Origin: Streptomyces sp. M92 | GTDB lineage: Bacteria > Actinomycetota > Actinomycetes > Streptomycetales > Streptomycetaceae | DNA: 64,000 nucleotides | Assembly: GCF_028473745.1 (NCBI RefSeq) | Contig: NZ_CP101137.1 | Coordinates: forward strand, 868,001-932,000 | Direction: 5' to 3' | Shown: positions 36,448-45,165 of the stretch, in pieces | How positions within the stretch are numbered: position 1 is the first letter of the stretch | Layout of the letters: each line of letters starts with the position of its first letter | Made by a program: the position numbers and the translations under genes | Notes under the pieces: generated by a model | What the model was told of the DNA's origin: nothing | The model's database searches: none | What the model saw: the letters and a program-made list of their open reading frames with translations, nothing else

Positions 36448-36711
36448 CACGACCCCCTCACGATTACCAGGGGAAATCTCGCCGCCCCTCCCCTGCGGTA
36501 CAAGTCCCTTATAGAAGCCGGGTTTTGGCGGACTCGCCCAATGCAGAAACCGGGCAGAAATCAGGTAATCGCCGAATGCTCACCATGATGTGCATCACAC
36601 GCCGAAAAGGCTGCAGCAATCTCGATAAAGAATTGATGGAGACCCCCGGCGGCGACACGCCCGGCCACCCCCTCGGGCACCCGCGGAGCCGCTCTTGCTG
36701 CTAGCGTGCAC
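36448..36711. other. Divergent region between the ALF-repeat gene and sodF
   Basis: This AT-rich 304-bp gap (to 36751) holds no gene. It contains a degenerate Crp-like dyad at 36585-36598 and ends with the Nur box at 36712-36728. Part of it (about 36505-36640) aligns with 34185-34345 upstream of another secreted-protein operon. Confidence 0.6.
36585..36598. promoter_or_regulatory. Crp-like dyad, one mismatch
   Basis: On the complement it reads GTGATGCACATCAT, i.e. GTGA-N6-TCA with the last base altered. It lies 138 bp upstream of the ALF-repeat gene start and 154 bp upstream of sodF. Confidence 0.3.
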
Positions 36712-36728
36712 TTGCAAGTCTGTTGCAA
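36712..36728. promoter_or_regulatory. Nur box (nickel-responsive operator of sodF)
   Basis: TTGCAA-GTCTG-TTGCAA is a perfect match to the published Streptomyces Nur consensus TTGCAA-N5-TTGCAA. It ends 23 bp before the sodF start, overlapping the likely promoter or +1. Nickel-bound Nur represses sodF in S. coelicolor, so the same control is expected here. Confidence 0.88.
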
Positions 36729-36751
36729 CAAGAGCTCGGAGGGGACCCGCC

Positions 36752-37393
36752 ATGCCCGTCTACACGCTTCCTGAACTGCCCTACGACTACTCCGCGCTGG
36801 CGCCCGTGATCAGCCCCGAGATCATCGAGCTGCACCACGACAAGCACCACGCGGCCTACGTGAAGGGCGCCAACGACACCCTGGAGCAGCTCGCCGAGGC
36901 GCGGGACAAGGAGTCCTGGGGTTCGGTCAACGGCCTGGAGAAGAACCTGGCCTTCCACCTCTCCGGGCACATCCTGCACTCGATCTACTGGCACAACATG
37001 ACCGGTGACGGCGGCGGCGAGCCGCTGGCCGCCGACGGTGTGGGCGACCTCGCCGACGCGATCGCCGAGTCCTTCGGCTCCTTCGCCGGTTTCAAGGCGC
37101 AGCTCACCAAGGCCGCCGCCACCACACAGGGCTCCGGCTGGGGCGTGCTGGCGTACGAGCCGCTCAGTGGGCGGCTGATCGTCGAGCAGGTCTACGACCA
37201 TCAGGGCAACGTCGGGCAGGGCGCCACCCCGATCCTGGTCTTCGACGCCTGGGAGCACGCCTTCTACCTCCAGTACAAGAACCAGAAGGTCGACTTCATC
37301 GAGGCCATGTGGGCCGTCGTCAACTGGCAGGACGTGGCGAAGCGTTACGAGGCCGCCAAGTCCCGCGCGGACGTGCTGCTGCTGGCGCCGTGA
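36752..37393 (+). CDS. sodF: Iron superoxide dismutase
   Basis: The 213-residue protein starts at ATG 36752 ([18 protein letters not shown]) with GGAGGGG upstream. Metal ligands are the His in [12 protein letters not shown] (His27 type), His in [12 protein letters not shown], and Asp and His in [13 protein letters not shown]. It converts superoxide to oxygen and peroxide. The family covers Fe, Mn and Fe/Zn enzymes; the Nur box and streptomycete context favour the iron enzyme that replaces the nickel SOD when nickel is scarce. It is transcribed alone. Confidence 0.95.
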   Translation: MPVYTLPELPYDYSALAPVISPEIIELHHDKHHAAYVKGANDTLEQLAEARDKESWGSVNGLEKNLAFHLSGHILHSIYWHNMTGDGGGEPLAADGVGDLADAIAESFGSFAGFKAQLTKAAATTQGSGWGVLAYEPLSGRLIVEQVYDHQGNVGQGATPILVFDAWEHAFYLQYKNQKVDFIEAMWAVVNWQDVAKRYEAAKSRADVLLLAP

Positions 37394-37458
37394 GGCGTGC
37401 CTGAAGCGTCCTGCCTCGTGATCGTCTTCTCACCCTTCACGGCGGCAGGCGGAATGAG

Positions 37459-37495
37459 GGAAGCCCCCGCGAGGACGTGACTCGCGGGGGCTTCC
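37459..37495. terminator. Bidirectional terminator between sodF and methyltransferase
   Basis: A perfect 15-bp stem (37459-37473 with 37481-37495) with a 7-nt loop lies between convergent genes. Confidence 0.88.
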
Positions 37496-37513
37496 TGCAT
37501 GCCGCTGGGTACC

Positions 37514-38299
37514 TCAGGGCTTGCGGGCGAGGCCGCCGTGCTGGCCGACCGGCCGCGGTTTCGTGCCGTCGGGGGCCGGGTCCGGGCGCCACAGCGGGAC
37601 GGAGACCACGCCGGGGTCGACGAGGTCGAGCCCTTCGAAGTACGCCTCGATCTGCTCCACCGGGCGCAGGAAGTACGGCACGGCGCCGGTCTCGTTGTAG
37701 CCGTCCTGGGCCGCTTCGTAGGCCGGGTCGGTGCCGCGCGAGCCGTCGTTGACGCAGAGGTGGCTGCCGGAGGGCAGGCCGGCCATCAGGCGGCGGACCA
37801 GGTCGAGGGCCCGGTCGTGGCCGTCGACGTGGCCGAGGATGCCGCTGAGGATCAGGGCGGTGGGGCGGGACAGGTCGAGGGTGCGGGCGGCGGCCCGAAG
37901 GATCTTCTCCGGCTCGTACAGGCTCATGTCCTCGTAGGCGGTGACGCCCTCGGGGGTGGAGGTGAGCAGGGCGCGGGCGTGGGTGAGGACCAGCGGGTCG
38001 TTGTCGACGTAGACGATCCGGGACCCGGGGGCGTGCCGCTGGGCGACCTCGTGGGTGTTGTCGACGGTCGGCAGTCCGGTGCCGACGTCCAGGAACTGGC
38101 GCACCCCCGCCTCCAGCACCAGGTACCGGATGGCCCGGCCGAGGAAGGCGCGGCTGCTGCGGGCGATGGTGACGATGCCGGGGAAGACCGCGGTGTAGGC
38201 GTCGCCGGCCGCCTCGTCCACGGGGTAGTTGTCCTTGCCGCCCAGCCAGTAGTTCCAGATCCGGGCCGAGTGCGGCACCGAGGTGTCGATCTCCGTCAT
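37514..38299 (-). CDS. SAM-dependent methyltransferase, DUF574 family
   Basis: The 261-residue protein starts at ATG 38299. It carries the DUF574/Methyltransf_19 signatures: SVPHSARIWNYWLGGKDNYP near the N-terminus, the SAM-binding glycine motif FLDVGTGLPT, and IVYVDNDPLVLTHARALL. These enzymes are abundant in Streptomyces; one crystal structure shows a class I methyltransferase fold, but natural substrates are mostly unknown. It is convergent with sodF. The frame upstream of 38299 is open but not conserved. Confidence 0.9.
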   Translation of the reverse strand: MTEIDTSVPHSARIWNYWLGGKDNYPVDEAAGDAYTAVFPGIVTIARSSRAFLGRAIRYLVLEAGVRQFLDVGTGLPTVDNTHEVAQRHAPGSRIVYVDNDPLVLTHARALLTSTPEGVTAYEDMSLYEPEKILRAAARTLDLSRPTALILSGILGHVDGHDRALDLVRRLMAGLPSGSHLCVNDGSRGTDPAYEAAQDGYNETGAVPYFLRPVEQIEAYFEGLDLVDPGVVSVPLWRPDPAPDGTKPRPVGQHGGLARKP

Positions 38300-38459
38300 G
38301 GGGTGGGGCTCGCCTCCAGGGTCGGTGTCCGACCCATGGTGCAACGACCGGGCGGGCCCGCGCGGCACAACGGCGGGGACGGCGGGCTTCCCGGGTCGTG
38401 CAGGGGAGCCCGCCGCCGAGCGGTGCGGCCGGAGCTTCTCCAGAGGTTCCGGAGCGTCT

Positions 38460-39098
38460 CTAGAGGTTGCTGAAGTCCGGGCCCTTGGTCCGGGTGCGCT
38501 TGATCTCGTAGAAGCCGGGGACGGAGGCGACGGCGAGGGTGCCGTCCCAGAGCTTGGCGGCGTCCTCGCCCTTGGGGGCGGGGGTGACGACCGGGCCGAA
38601 GAAGGCGAGCTGTCCGCCGTCGGCGCCGGGGACGGCGATGACCGGGGTGCCGACCTCCTGGCCGACCTTGTCGATGCCCTCCTTGTGGGAGGCGCGCAGC
38701 TGGGGCTCGTAAGGGGTGTCGTCCCAGTGGTCCATGAGGGACTCGGGCAGGCCGACGTCCTTCAGCGCGGCGGCCACCGTCGCCTTCTCCGGGCCCTCGC
38801 CCTGGTTGTGGAAGCGGGTGCCGAGCGCCGTGTAGAGCTCGCCGAGCACCTCGGCGCCGTGCTCCTCCTGGGCCGCGATGACGACGCGGACCGGGCCCCA
38901 GGCCTTGGTCTCGAGCAGCTCGCGGTACTCCTCGGGCAGCTCGTCGAGCTTGTCCTCGTTGAGGACGGCGAGGCTCATCAGGTGCCAGCGGACCTCGATG
39001 TCCCGGACCTTCTCCACCTCCAGGACCCAGCGGGAGGTCATCCACGCCCACGGGCACAGCGGGTCGAACCAGAAGTCGACGGGGGTCTTCTCCGACAT
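38460..39098 (-). CDS. DsbA-like protein of the Rv2466c (mycothiol-dependent nitroreductase) family, CPWA motif
   Basis: The 212-residue protein starts at ATG 39098 (MSEKTPVDFWFDPLCPWAWM). The fold is thioredoxin-like with a helical insertion, and the motif VDFWFDPLCPW matches Rv2466c. The mycobacterial enzyme has CPWC; here the second Cys is Ala18, leaving a single catalytic Cys15, so chemistry must be monothiol, probably through mycothiol. The cis-Pro loop is GTPVIAVPG. It is divergent from the first pepN, and the two share a 145-bp promoter region. Annotation as a disulphide isomerase would be misleading. Confidence 0.85.
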   Translation of the reverse strand: MSEKTPVDFWFDPLCPWAWMTSRWVLEVEKVRDIEVRWHLMSLAVLNEDKLDELPEEYRELLETKAWGPVRVVIAAQEEHGAEVLGELYTALGTRFHNQGEGPEKATVAAALKDVGLPESLMDHWDDTPYEPQLRASHKEGIDKVGQEVGTPVIAVPGADGGQLAFFGPVVTPAPKGEDAAKLWDGTLAVASVPGFYEIKRTRTKGPDFSNL

Positions 39099-39243
39099 GT
39101 CTCTCCTCAGGAGGCAACAGGGCCGAGCTTTCCTCCTGGCAACCGGCCGGACGCCGTGGCCATTCCCGGCTGCCGCCCGTCAGGGGCACATGGCAGGATC
39201 GGTGCTGTCCGCATACTGAACACCACCCGAGGGAGTGCCGCCC

Positions 39244-41826
39244 GTGCCCGGTGAGAATCTGTCCCGCGACGAGGCCCGGGAGCGGGCCGCCCTGCTGTCC
39301 GTCGACGGGTACGAGGTGTCCCTCGACGTGCGCTCGGCCGTCGGTGAGGCTCAGGGCGGGGGTCCGCGCACCTTCCGCTCCGTGACCACGATCCGCTTCC
39401 GCTGCAACGAGCCCGGCGCGAGCAGCTTCGCCGACCTGATCGCGCCGAGCGTGACCGCCGTGTCCCTCAACGGCCGCGACCTCGACCCGAGCGAGGTCTT
39501 CGACGGCTCCCGCATCGCCCTGGAGGACCTGGCCGCCGACAACGAGCTGGTCGTCGACGCCCGGTGCGCCTACTCGCGCACCGGTGAGGGCCTGCACCGC
39601 TTCGTCGACCCGGAGGACGGCGAGGTCTACCTCTACACCCAGTACGAGCCGGCCGACTCCCGCCGGGTCTTCGCGGGCTTCGAGCAGCCGAACCTCAAGG
39701 CGCCCTTCCGCTTCGAGGTGCGGGCGCCCGAGGAGTGGACGGTCTGGAGCAACGGCGCCGGGGAACGCGTCGACGGGGTGTGGCGGTTCGCGGAGACGAA
39801 GCCGATCTCGACGTACATCACCTGCGTGGTCGCGGGGCCGTACCACTACGTGACCGACTCCTACGAGCGCGTGTTCGAGGACGGAACGCGACTGGAGATC
39901 CCGCTCGGCGCCATGTGCCGCAAGGGTCTCGCGCCGCACTTCGACGCCGACGACGTCTTCCTGATCACCAAGCAGGGCCTGGACTTCTTCCACGACCGCT
40001 TCGACTTCCCCTACCCCTTCGGCAAGTACGACCAGGCGTTCGTGCCCGAGTACAACCTCGGCGCGATGGAGAACCCGGGGATGGTGACCTTCCGCGAGGA
40101 GTACATCTTCCGGGGCAAGGTGACGCAGGCGTCGTACGAGGGCCGCGCCAACACCATCCTGCACGAGATGGCGCACATGTGGTTCGGCGACCTGGTCACC
40201 ATGGAGTGGTGGGACGACCTGTGGCTGAAGGAGTCCTTCGCCGACTTCATGGGCGCCTTCGCCAACGTCGGCGCGACCCGCTTCGAGAACGCCTGGATCA
40301 CCTTCGCCAACCGCCGCAAGGCGTGGGCCTACCGCGCCGACCAGCTCCCCTCCACGCACCCGGTCACCGCCGACATCCGCGACCTCCAGGACGCCAAGCT
40401 CAACTTCGACGGCATCACGTACGCCAAGGGCGCCTCGGTGCTCAAGCAGCTGGTGGCGTACGTCGGCCAGGACGCGTTCCTGGAGGGCGCGCGGCGCTAC
40501 TTCAAGCGGCACGCGTACGGCAACACGCGCCTGGGGGACCTGCTGTCGGTGCTGGAGGAGACCAGCGGCCGGGACATGACCGCCTGGGCCCGGTCCTGGC
40601 TGCAGACGGCCGGCGTCAACTCGCTGACCCCGCAGGTGCTGCTCAGCGGGGCGGGCACGGTCGACGAGCTGGCGGTCGTGCAGGAGGCCGCGGAATCCCA
40701 CCCCCAACTGCGTCCGCACCGGGTGGCGGTGGGCCTGTACCGGCGCACGGCCGAGGGCGCGCTGGAACGGTACGCGCGTGCCGAGGTGGACGTCGACGGG
40801 CCGCGCACGGTGGTCGCGGAGCTGGCCGGTGCCGAGGCGCCCGAGCTGGTCCTCGTCAACGACGACGACCTGACGTACTGCAAGACCCGCTTCGACGAGA
40901 CCTCGCTGGCGACGCTGCGCGAGCACCTGGGTGCGCTGACCGACCCGCTGGCCCGTGCCCTGTGCTGGTCGGCGCTGTGGAACATGACCCGGGACGCGCT
41001 GCTGCCGGCGCGGGACTTCGTCGGCCTGGTGCTGCGGTTCGCGGGGCGCGAGTCGTCCATCGGGGTGCTCCAGATGCTGCACGCCTGGGCGGAGTCGGCA
41101 CTGGTGCACTACGTCGCCCCGGACGGGCGCGAGGCCTGCGGCCGGCTGCTGGGCGAGGGCGCGCTGCGGGAGCTGCGGGAGGCGGCGCCGGGCAGCGAGC
41201 AGCAGCTGGCGTGGGCGCGGTTCTTCGCGTCGGTGGCCTCCGGGGAGCCGGAACTGCGGCTGCTGCGCGGGCTCCTCGAGGGCGCGGAGAAGATCGACGG
41301 CCTGGACGTGGACCAAGAGCTGCGCTGGGCGTTTTTGGAGCCGCTCGCCGCGCACGGCCGGGCCGACGAGAAGGTGCTCGCCGCCGAGCTGGCCCGCGAC
41401 GACACGGCCTCCGGCAAGCGCCACCAGGTGCGCTGCCTGGCGGCCCGTCCGTCGGCGGCCGTCAAGGCGCAGGCCTGGGCGCAGGTCGTGGAGTCGGACG
41501 CGCTGTCCAACGCCCTGGTGGAGGCGACCATCGCGGGCTTCGCGCAGCCCTCGCAGCGGGAGCTGGTCGCGCCCTACGCCGAGAAGTACTTCGCGGCGAT
41601 CGAGCAGGTGTGGGACGAGCGGTCGATCCAGATCGGGATGGACGTGGTGCGGGGCCTGTTCCCGTCGCTGCGGGACTCCCAGGACACGCTGGAGGCGACG
41701 GACGCGTGGCTGTCCGCCCACGAGGACGCGGCGCCGGCGCTGCGGCGGCTGGTGCTGGAGGCGCGGGACGACCTGGCGCGGGCGCTGCGGGGACAGGCGT
41801 GCGACGCGGCGGCGGGGAGCCGCTGA
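39244..41826 (+). CDS. pepN: Aminopeptidase N (M1 family), copy 1
   Basis: The 860-residue protein starts at GTG 39244 (VPGENLSRDEARERAALLSV), which matches the second copy's VPGTNLTREEAQ; a GTG at 39235 adds three residues. M1 signatures are present: substrate motif GAMENPGMVTF, zinc site HEMAHMWFGDLVTMEWWDDLWLKES (HEXXH-18-E), and the downstream catalytic Tyr region. It removes N-terminal residues from cytosolic peptides. No signal peptide is present. A second, similar gene lies at 52268. Confidence 0.95.
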   Translation: MPGENLSRDEARERAALLSVDGYEVSLDVRSAVGEAQGGGPRTFRSVTTIRFRCNEPGASSFADLIAPSVTAVSLNGRDLDPSEVFDGSRIALEDLAADNELVVDARCAYSRTGEGLHRFVDPEDGEVYLYTQYEPADSRRVFAGFEQPNLKAPFRFEVRAPEEWTVWSNGAGERVDGVWRFAETKPISTYITCVVAGPYHYVTDSYERVFEDGTRLEIPLGAMCRKGLAPHFDADDVFLITKQGLDFFHDRFDFPYPFGKYDQAFVPEYNLGAMENPGMVTFREEYIFRGKVTQASYEGRANTILHEMAHMWFGDLVTMEWWDDLWLKESFADFMGAFANVGATRFENAWITFANRRKAWAYRADQLPSTHPVTADIRDLQDAKLNFDGITYAKGASVLKQLVAYVGQDAFLEGARRYFKRHAYGNTRLGDLLSVLEETSGRDMTAWARSWLQTAGVNSLTPQVLLSGAGTVDELAVVQEAAESHPQLRPHRVAVGLYRRTAEGALERYARAEVDVDGPRTVVAELAGAEAPELVLVNDDDLTYCKTRFDETSLATLREHLGALTDPLARALCWSALWNMTRDALLPARDFVGLVLRFAGRESSIGVLQMLHAWAESALVHYVAPDGREACGRLLGEGALRELREAAPGSEQQLAWARFFASVASGEPELRLLRGLLEGAEKIDGLDVDQELRWAFLEPLAAHGRADEKVLAAELARDDTASGKRHQVRCLAARPSAAVKAQAWAQVVESDALSNALVEATIAGFAQPSQRELVAPYAEKYFAAIEQVWDERSIQIGMDVVRGLFPSLRDSQDTLEATDAWLSAHEDAAPALRRLVLEARDDLARALRGQACDAAAGSR

Positions 41827-41895
41827 GCCACCCCGACCTCTGGCCAACGATTTGGCGCTCCGTCATCGTTACGGAATTCAGCCAATAGCAGCCGT

Positions 41896-41929
41896 AACCC
41901 CTGGTCCGCACCTTTGCCGACCAGGGGTT
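41896..41929 (+). terminator. pepN (copy 1) terminator
   Basis: A 10-bp perfect stem (41896-41905 with 41920-41929) is followed by a T-run, 70 bp after the stop. It is one of the few hairpins here with an evident T-tract. Confidence 0.8.
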
Positions 41930-42032
41930 TTCGGCATCCGAACACCCGTCCTTTAGGGCGGGCTTGTCCGGATTGAGCGTCGGCCTTGTAACAGCGGTTA
42001 AGGGGCGGACCGGGCGCGGGAAATTGCCGGTC

Positions 42033-43097
42033 ATGACGCACAACACCCCGCTCTCCCCCCGCCCCCTGCACCAGCTCGCCGACGGCCGGCGCCGGCTGAT
42101 GACCACCGCTCAGCTGCGGGCGCACGGTGTCTCCGCCGCCGAGACCGACGAGCAGTGCCGGCCGGGCGGCTCCTGGCAGCAGCTGCTCCCGAACGTCGTC
42201 CTGCTCCGCCCGGGCCCGCCGACCGGCGAGGAGCGCCTGCACGCGGTACTGCTGTACGCGTCGCGGGAGCGGTCCGGCGGGCCGGGCCCCTCGGCCCCGG
42301 TGTCCGTACCGCTCCAGCCGGGCGGCAAGGACGCGCCCGCGACACCGTACGCGGAGGCGATGATCACGGGTCCGGCCGCGCTGACGCTGCACGGCTTCTC
42401 CACCACTCCCCCGCTGCCTGCCCTGGAGGTCGTCGACGTCCTGGTGCCGAGACTGCGCCGACTGCGCACGACGGGCTGCGCGCGCGTCGTCCGCACGACC
42501 GCGCTGCCCAACGCCGAGCTGATCACCGGGGTTCCGGTGGCGCCGGTGGCGCGGGCGCTGGCGGACACGGTGGCGGAGCTGACGGACGCGGGCGTGGTCC
42601 GCCGGCTGCTGACGGAGGCGGTGCGCGGCGGGCACTGCGAACCGGCGGCGGTGGTACGGGAGCTGAACCGGGCCCGGTTGCTCAGCCGCCCACACGTGGT
42701 GGACGCGGTGGACTCGCTGGTCGCCGAGGGGCGGGCGCTGGCCGAGCGGCGCCTGTACCGGATGGTGCGCGAACACGGGCTGCCGGAGCCGCTGTGGAAC
42801 GTCGACCTGCGCCTGCCCGGCGGCCCGCACCTCGGCGGCGTGGACGCCTTCTGGCCCGAGCACGCGGTGGCGCTGGAGCTGGACACCCGCGCCCACCGGC
42901 AGCAGGAGGACGACGCGGTGTGGGCGGAACACGTGCGCAAGCGCGAGCACCTGGAGCGGCTGGGCGTCACGGTCGTGCACCTCACGCCGCGCAAGCTGCG
43001 GGACTCCCTGGAACACCAGGCGGCAGTCGTCCGGACGGCGTTGATGGCGGCCGGAGACAGGGAACCCGCCGCGTACGTCGTGGTACTGCCCCGGTAG
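42033..43097 (+). CDS. Winged-helix (AbiEi-type) plus DUF559/Vsr-like endonuclease-fold protein
   Basis: The 354-residue protein starts at ATG 42033. The N-terminal about 75 residues look like the AbiEi-type winged helix (RLMTTAQLRAHGVSAAETDEQ...GSWQQLLPNVVLL). The middle is the AbiEi-like body (VPVAPVARALADTVAEL). The C-terminal about 110 residues show the endonuclease-like DUF559 pattern: GVDAFWPEHAVALELDTRAH, then RKREHLERLGVTVVHLTP, with Asp and Glu-x-Asp positions of a PD-(D/E)XK core. Such proteins are common in actinobacteria. The role is unproven and could be in defence or regulation. It is a single gene; no toxin partner lies nearby. Confidence 0.75.
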   Translation: MTHNTPLSPRPLHQLADGRRRLMTTAQLRAHGVSAAETDEQCRPGGSWQQLLPNVVLLRPGPPTGEERLHAVLLYASRERSGGPGPSAPVSVPLQPGGKDAPATPYAEAMITGPAALTLHGFSTTPPLPALEVVDVLVPRLRRLRTTGCARVVRTTALPNAELITGVPVAPVARALADTVAELTDAGVVRRLLTEAVRGGHCEPAAVVRELNRARLLSRPHVVDAVDSLVAEGRALAERRLYRMVREHGLPEPLWNVDLRLPGGPHLGGVDAFWPEHAVALELDTRAHRQQEDDAVWAEHVRKREHLERLGVTVVHLTPRKLRDSLEHQAAVVRTALMAAGDREPAAYVVVLPR

Positions 43098-43118
43098 TAC
43101 CACGAGGGCAGGAGGGGA

Positions 43119-43160
43119 GAGGAGGGGCCGCCGGGCACGACCGCCCGGCGGCCCCTCCTC
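43119..43160. terminator. Bidirectional terminator before the serine hydrolase gene
   Basis: A perfect 18-bp stem (43119-43136 with 43143-43160) with a 6-nt loop lies between convergent genes. Confidence 0.9.
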
Positions 43161-43178
43161 ACGTCCTCACACCTCTCG

Positions 43179-44330
43179 TCACTCGGCGCAGAACTCCGCC
43201 TCGATCACCGCGCCGCTGTCCCCCGACCAGTCGCCGTTGAAGTTGAGGGCGAGCGCGTGCCGGCCGTCCCTCGTCGTCACCGCCTCCGACGAGGAGCCGT
43301 GGATGCCGCCACCGTGTCCCCAGACGGTGACCCCGCAGCCGAGCTCCCGCTTGATCAGGCCGAGGCCGTAACCGGCACCCACCTCCACCTCGTCCGCCGG
43401 GACGGTGGTCGTCATCTCGGCCAGCTGCTCGGCGGGCAGCAGCCGGCCCCGCAGGAGGGCGGTGTAGAAGCGGTTCAGGTCGGCGGAGCTGGAGACCATC
43501 TCGCCCGCCGCCCCGGCGATGGACGGGTTGAGCCGCGTGACGTCGTACGTCGGTCCGGTCGCCGTCCCGCCCAGCTTGGAGTACGCGCGGCTGCTGGGCC
43601 GCGGCAGCCAGGTCCGGGTGCCGGGGACCGAGGTGGCGCGCAGCTTCAGCGGCTCGACGATGCGGCGGCGCACCTCCTCACCGTACGGGCGTCCGGTGGC
43701 CTCCTCGATCACCATGCCGGCCAGGACGTAGTTGGTGTTGGAGTAGTTCCAGTCGGTGCCGGGTTCGAAGTCGGGCTTGTGGGCCATGGCGACGGCGACC
43801 AGTTCCCGTGGCGTCACCGTGTCGTAGCGGTGCTCGAAGAAGCCATCCTCGAGGAAGTGGGTACGGCCGAACTCCTCGTCGGCGGTGTAGTTGTAGACGC
43901 CGCTGGTGTGGTTGAGGAGTTGGCGCAAAGTGATGCGGCCGCCGTCGTGGCCGTTGCCCTCCACCACGCCCGGCAGCCAGTCGTCCACCGTGTCGTCCAG
44001 CGACAGCCGGCCCTCGGCCTCCAGCTGGAGCAGGACGGTGGCGACGAAGGTCTTGGTGATGCTGCCGACCCGGTAGCGGTCCCGCTCCGAACGCGGCTCG
44101 CCGGTCCGCAGGTCGCCCACCCCGGCAGTCCCGGCCCAAGTGCGGTGGCCGTCGCGGGCGGCCGCGGTCACGCCGGGCACGCCGTCGGCGACCGCGGCCG
44201 CCATGGCGCGGCGGGTCGCCTCGTGGCCGTGGCCGCCGGCGGCGGGTGCCGCCACGGCCGGGGCGGCCAGCGCTGCCGACAGTGCCACGGCGGTGGCCGC
44301 CACCAGGGTGGTCCGTACGCGTGCGCTCAT
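43179..44330 (-). CDS. Secreted beta-lactamase-family serine hydrolase (D,D-carboxypeptidase-like)
   Basis: The 383-residue protein starts at ATG 44330 with GGGGGAAG upstream; the ATG at 44342 overlaps that ribosome site. The Sec signal peptide ends near AVAAPAA. Class C/DD-peptidase motifs are SITK (SxxK) in YRVGSITKTFVA, YSN (YxN) in WNYSNTNYVLAG, and HGGG (KTG equivalent) in VWGHGGGIHG. It is close in layout to the Streptomyces R61 D,D-carboxypeptidase, which acts on peptidoglycan stem peptides. A resistance role cannot be judged from the sequence. Confidence 0.9.
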   Translation of the reverse strand: MSARVRTTLVAATAVALSAALAAPAVAAPAAGGHGHEATRRAMAAAVADGVPGVTAAARDGHRTWAGTAGVGDLRTGEPRSERDRYRVGSITKTFVATVLLQLEAEGRLSLDDTVDDWLPGVVEGNGHDGGRITLRQLLNHTSGVYNYTADEEFGRTHFLEDGFFEHRYDTVTPRELVAVAMAHKPDFEPGTDWNYSNTNYVLAGMVIEEATGRPYGEEVRRRIVEPLKLRATSVPGTRTWLPRPSSRAYSKLGGTATGPTYDVTRLNPSIAGAAGEMVSSSADLNRFYTALLRGRLLPAEQLAEMTTTVPADEVEVGAGYGLGLIKRELGCGVTVWGHGGGIHGSSSEAVTTRDGRHALALNFNGDWSGDSGAVIEAEFCAE

Positions 44331-44430
44331 GTCTTCCCCCATCGTCTGCGTCCTCGGTGTCGCTCGGTCGGCGGGAAGGACCGAGCGGCCGGCGTGCAGG
44401 TTGAGGCGTCCGGTGGTGGTTGGGCCGCTT

Positions 44431-44916
44431 TCAGCCCTCTCCCGGCCCGCCCCGCCCGGCCCGCCCCGCCGGCGGCCGCTCCCGCCACAGCCGCAGCCCC
44501 GCGTCGACCAGCGGCACCCGTCTCAGGCCGGGCACGACGTCCAGGTCCTGCCAGGCCGCCAGGTCGGTGGAGCCGCCGACCTCGAACCGCAGGCCGCCGC
44601 CGGTGACCCGGGCCTCGTAGACGAGCCGTACACCGTGGTGGTCCACGGTCCGCCGCAGCAGGCGCCCCGGGCCGACGCGGCTCGGCCGGGTCAGCCGGTT
44701 GGAGTCGACGCCGAGCAGGGCGGTGGGCTCGACGCGGTAACCGGTCTCCTCCTCCACCTCGCGGACGACGGTGTCGTGGGGGTCCTCGCCGTGTTCCGTC
44801 CCGCCGCCCGGCAGCACCCACTCGGGGACCCCGCCGGGGCCCGGCGACCGGGCGAGCAGCACCTTTCCGTCGCGGACGCATATGGCGTAGGCCGCCACCC
44901 TCAGTTTGCGCAGCAC
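44431..44916 (-). CDS. Nudix hydrolase
   Basis: The 161-residue protein starts at GTG 44916 (VLRKLRVAAYAICVRDGKVL). The Nudix box is complete: GGGTEHGEDPHDTVVREVEE followed by ETGY. The family hydrolyses nucleoside diphosphates linked to another moiety; the substrate is not predictable. The C-terminus is Gly/Arg-rich and disordered. It lies 100 bp downstream of the serine hydrolase start region on the same strand, without an operon link, and is divergent from the subtilase. Confidence 0.9.
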   Translation of the reverse strand: MLRKLRVAAYAICVRDGKVLLARSPGPGGVPEWVLPGGGTEHGEDPHDTVVREVEEETGYRVEPTALLGVDSNRLTRPSRVGPGRLLRRTVDHHGVRLVYEARVTGGGLRFEVGGSTDLAAWQDLDVVPGLRRVPLVDAGLRLWRERPPAGRAGRGGPGEG

Positions 44917-45074
44917 TCGGGGACGTTAACCCGCCCGGCACGGACCCGGGCGGGGCTCACGGGAATGTCACGGGCCGCCCCATGTGTCCCCGGTGGCGTA
45001 TGGCGGAAGTACGCCATGACTCCATCCCGCCCCGGACAACTCTCCCCAAACAATGATCCCTTGGGTAAAGCTGA

Positions 45075-45107
45075 GCGGTCGTCCGGGATCGGAATCCGGA
45101 CGACCGC
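45075..45107 (+). promoter_or_regulatory. Hairpin in the leader of the subtilase gene
   Basis: A 12-bp perfect stem (45075-45086 with 45096-45107) with a 9-nt loop lies 58 bp upstream of the subtilase start. No gene ends here on the plus strand, so it may be a leader structure or operator rather than a terminator. Confidence 0.4.
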
Positions 45108-45165
45108 GGCCAGGACCGATCGGCCCCGGTCGCACCCTCACGTTCCTTACCAACAAGGGATGCCG

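Noticed and set aside
38296..41847. An 1183-codon open frame antisense to the first pepN
   Set aside because: It is a GC-skew artefact: long antisense frames are normal at this base composition. It is rich in Arg, His and Val-Asp-type runs without domains, and pepN on the other strand has complete motifs.
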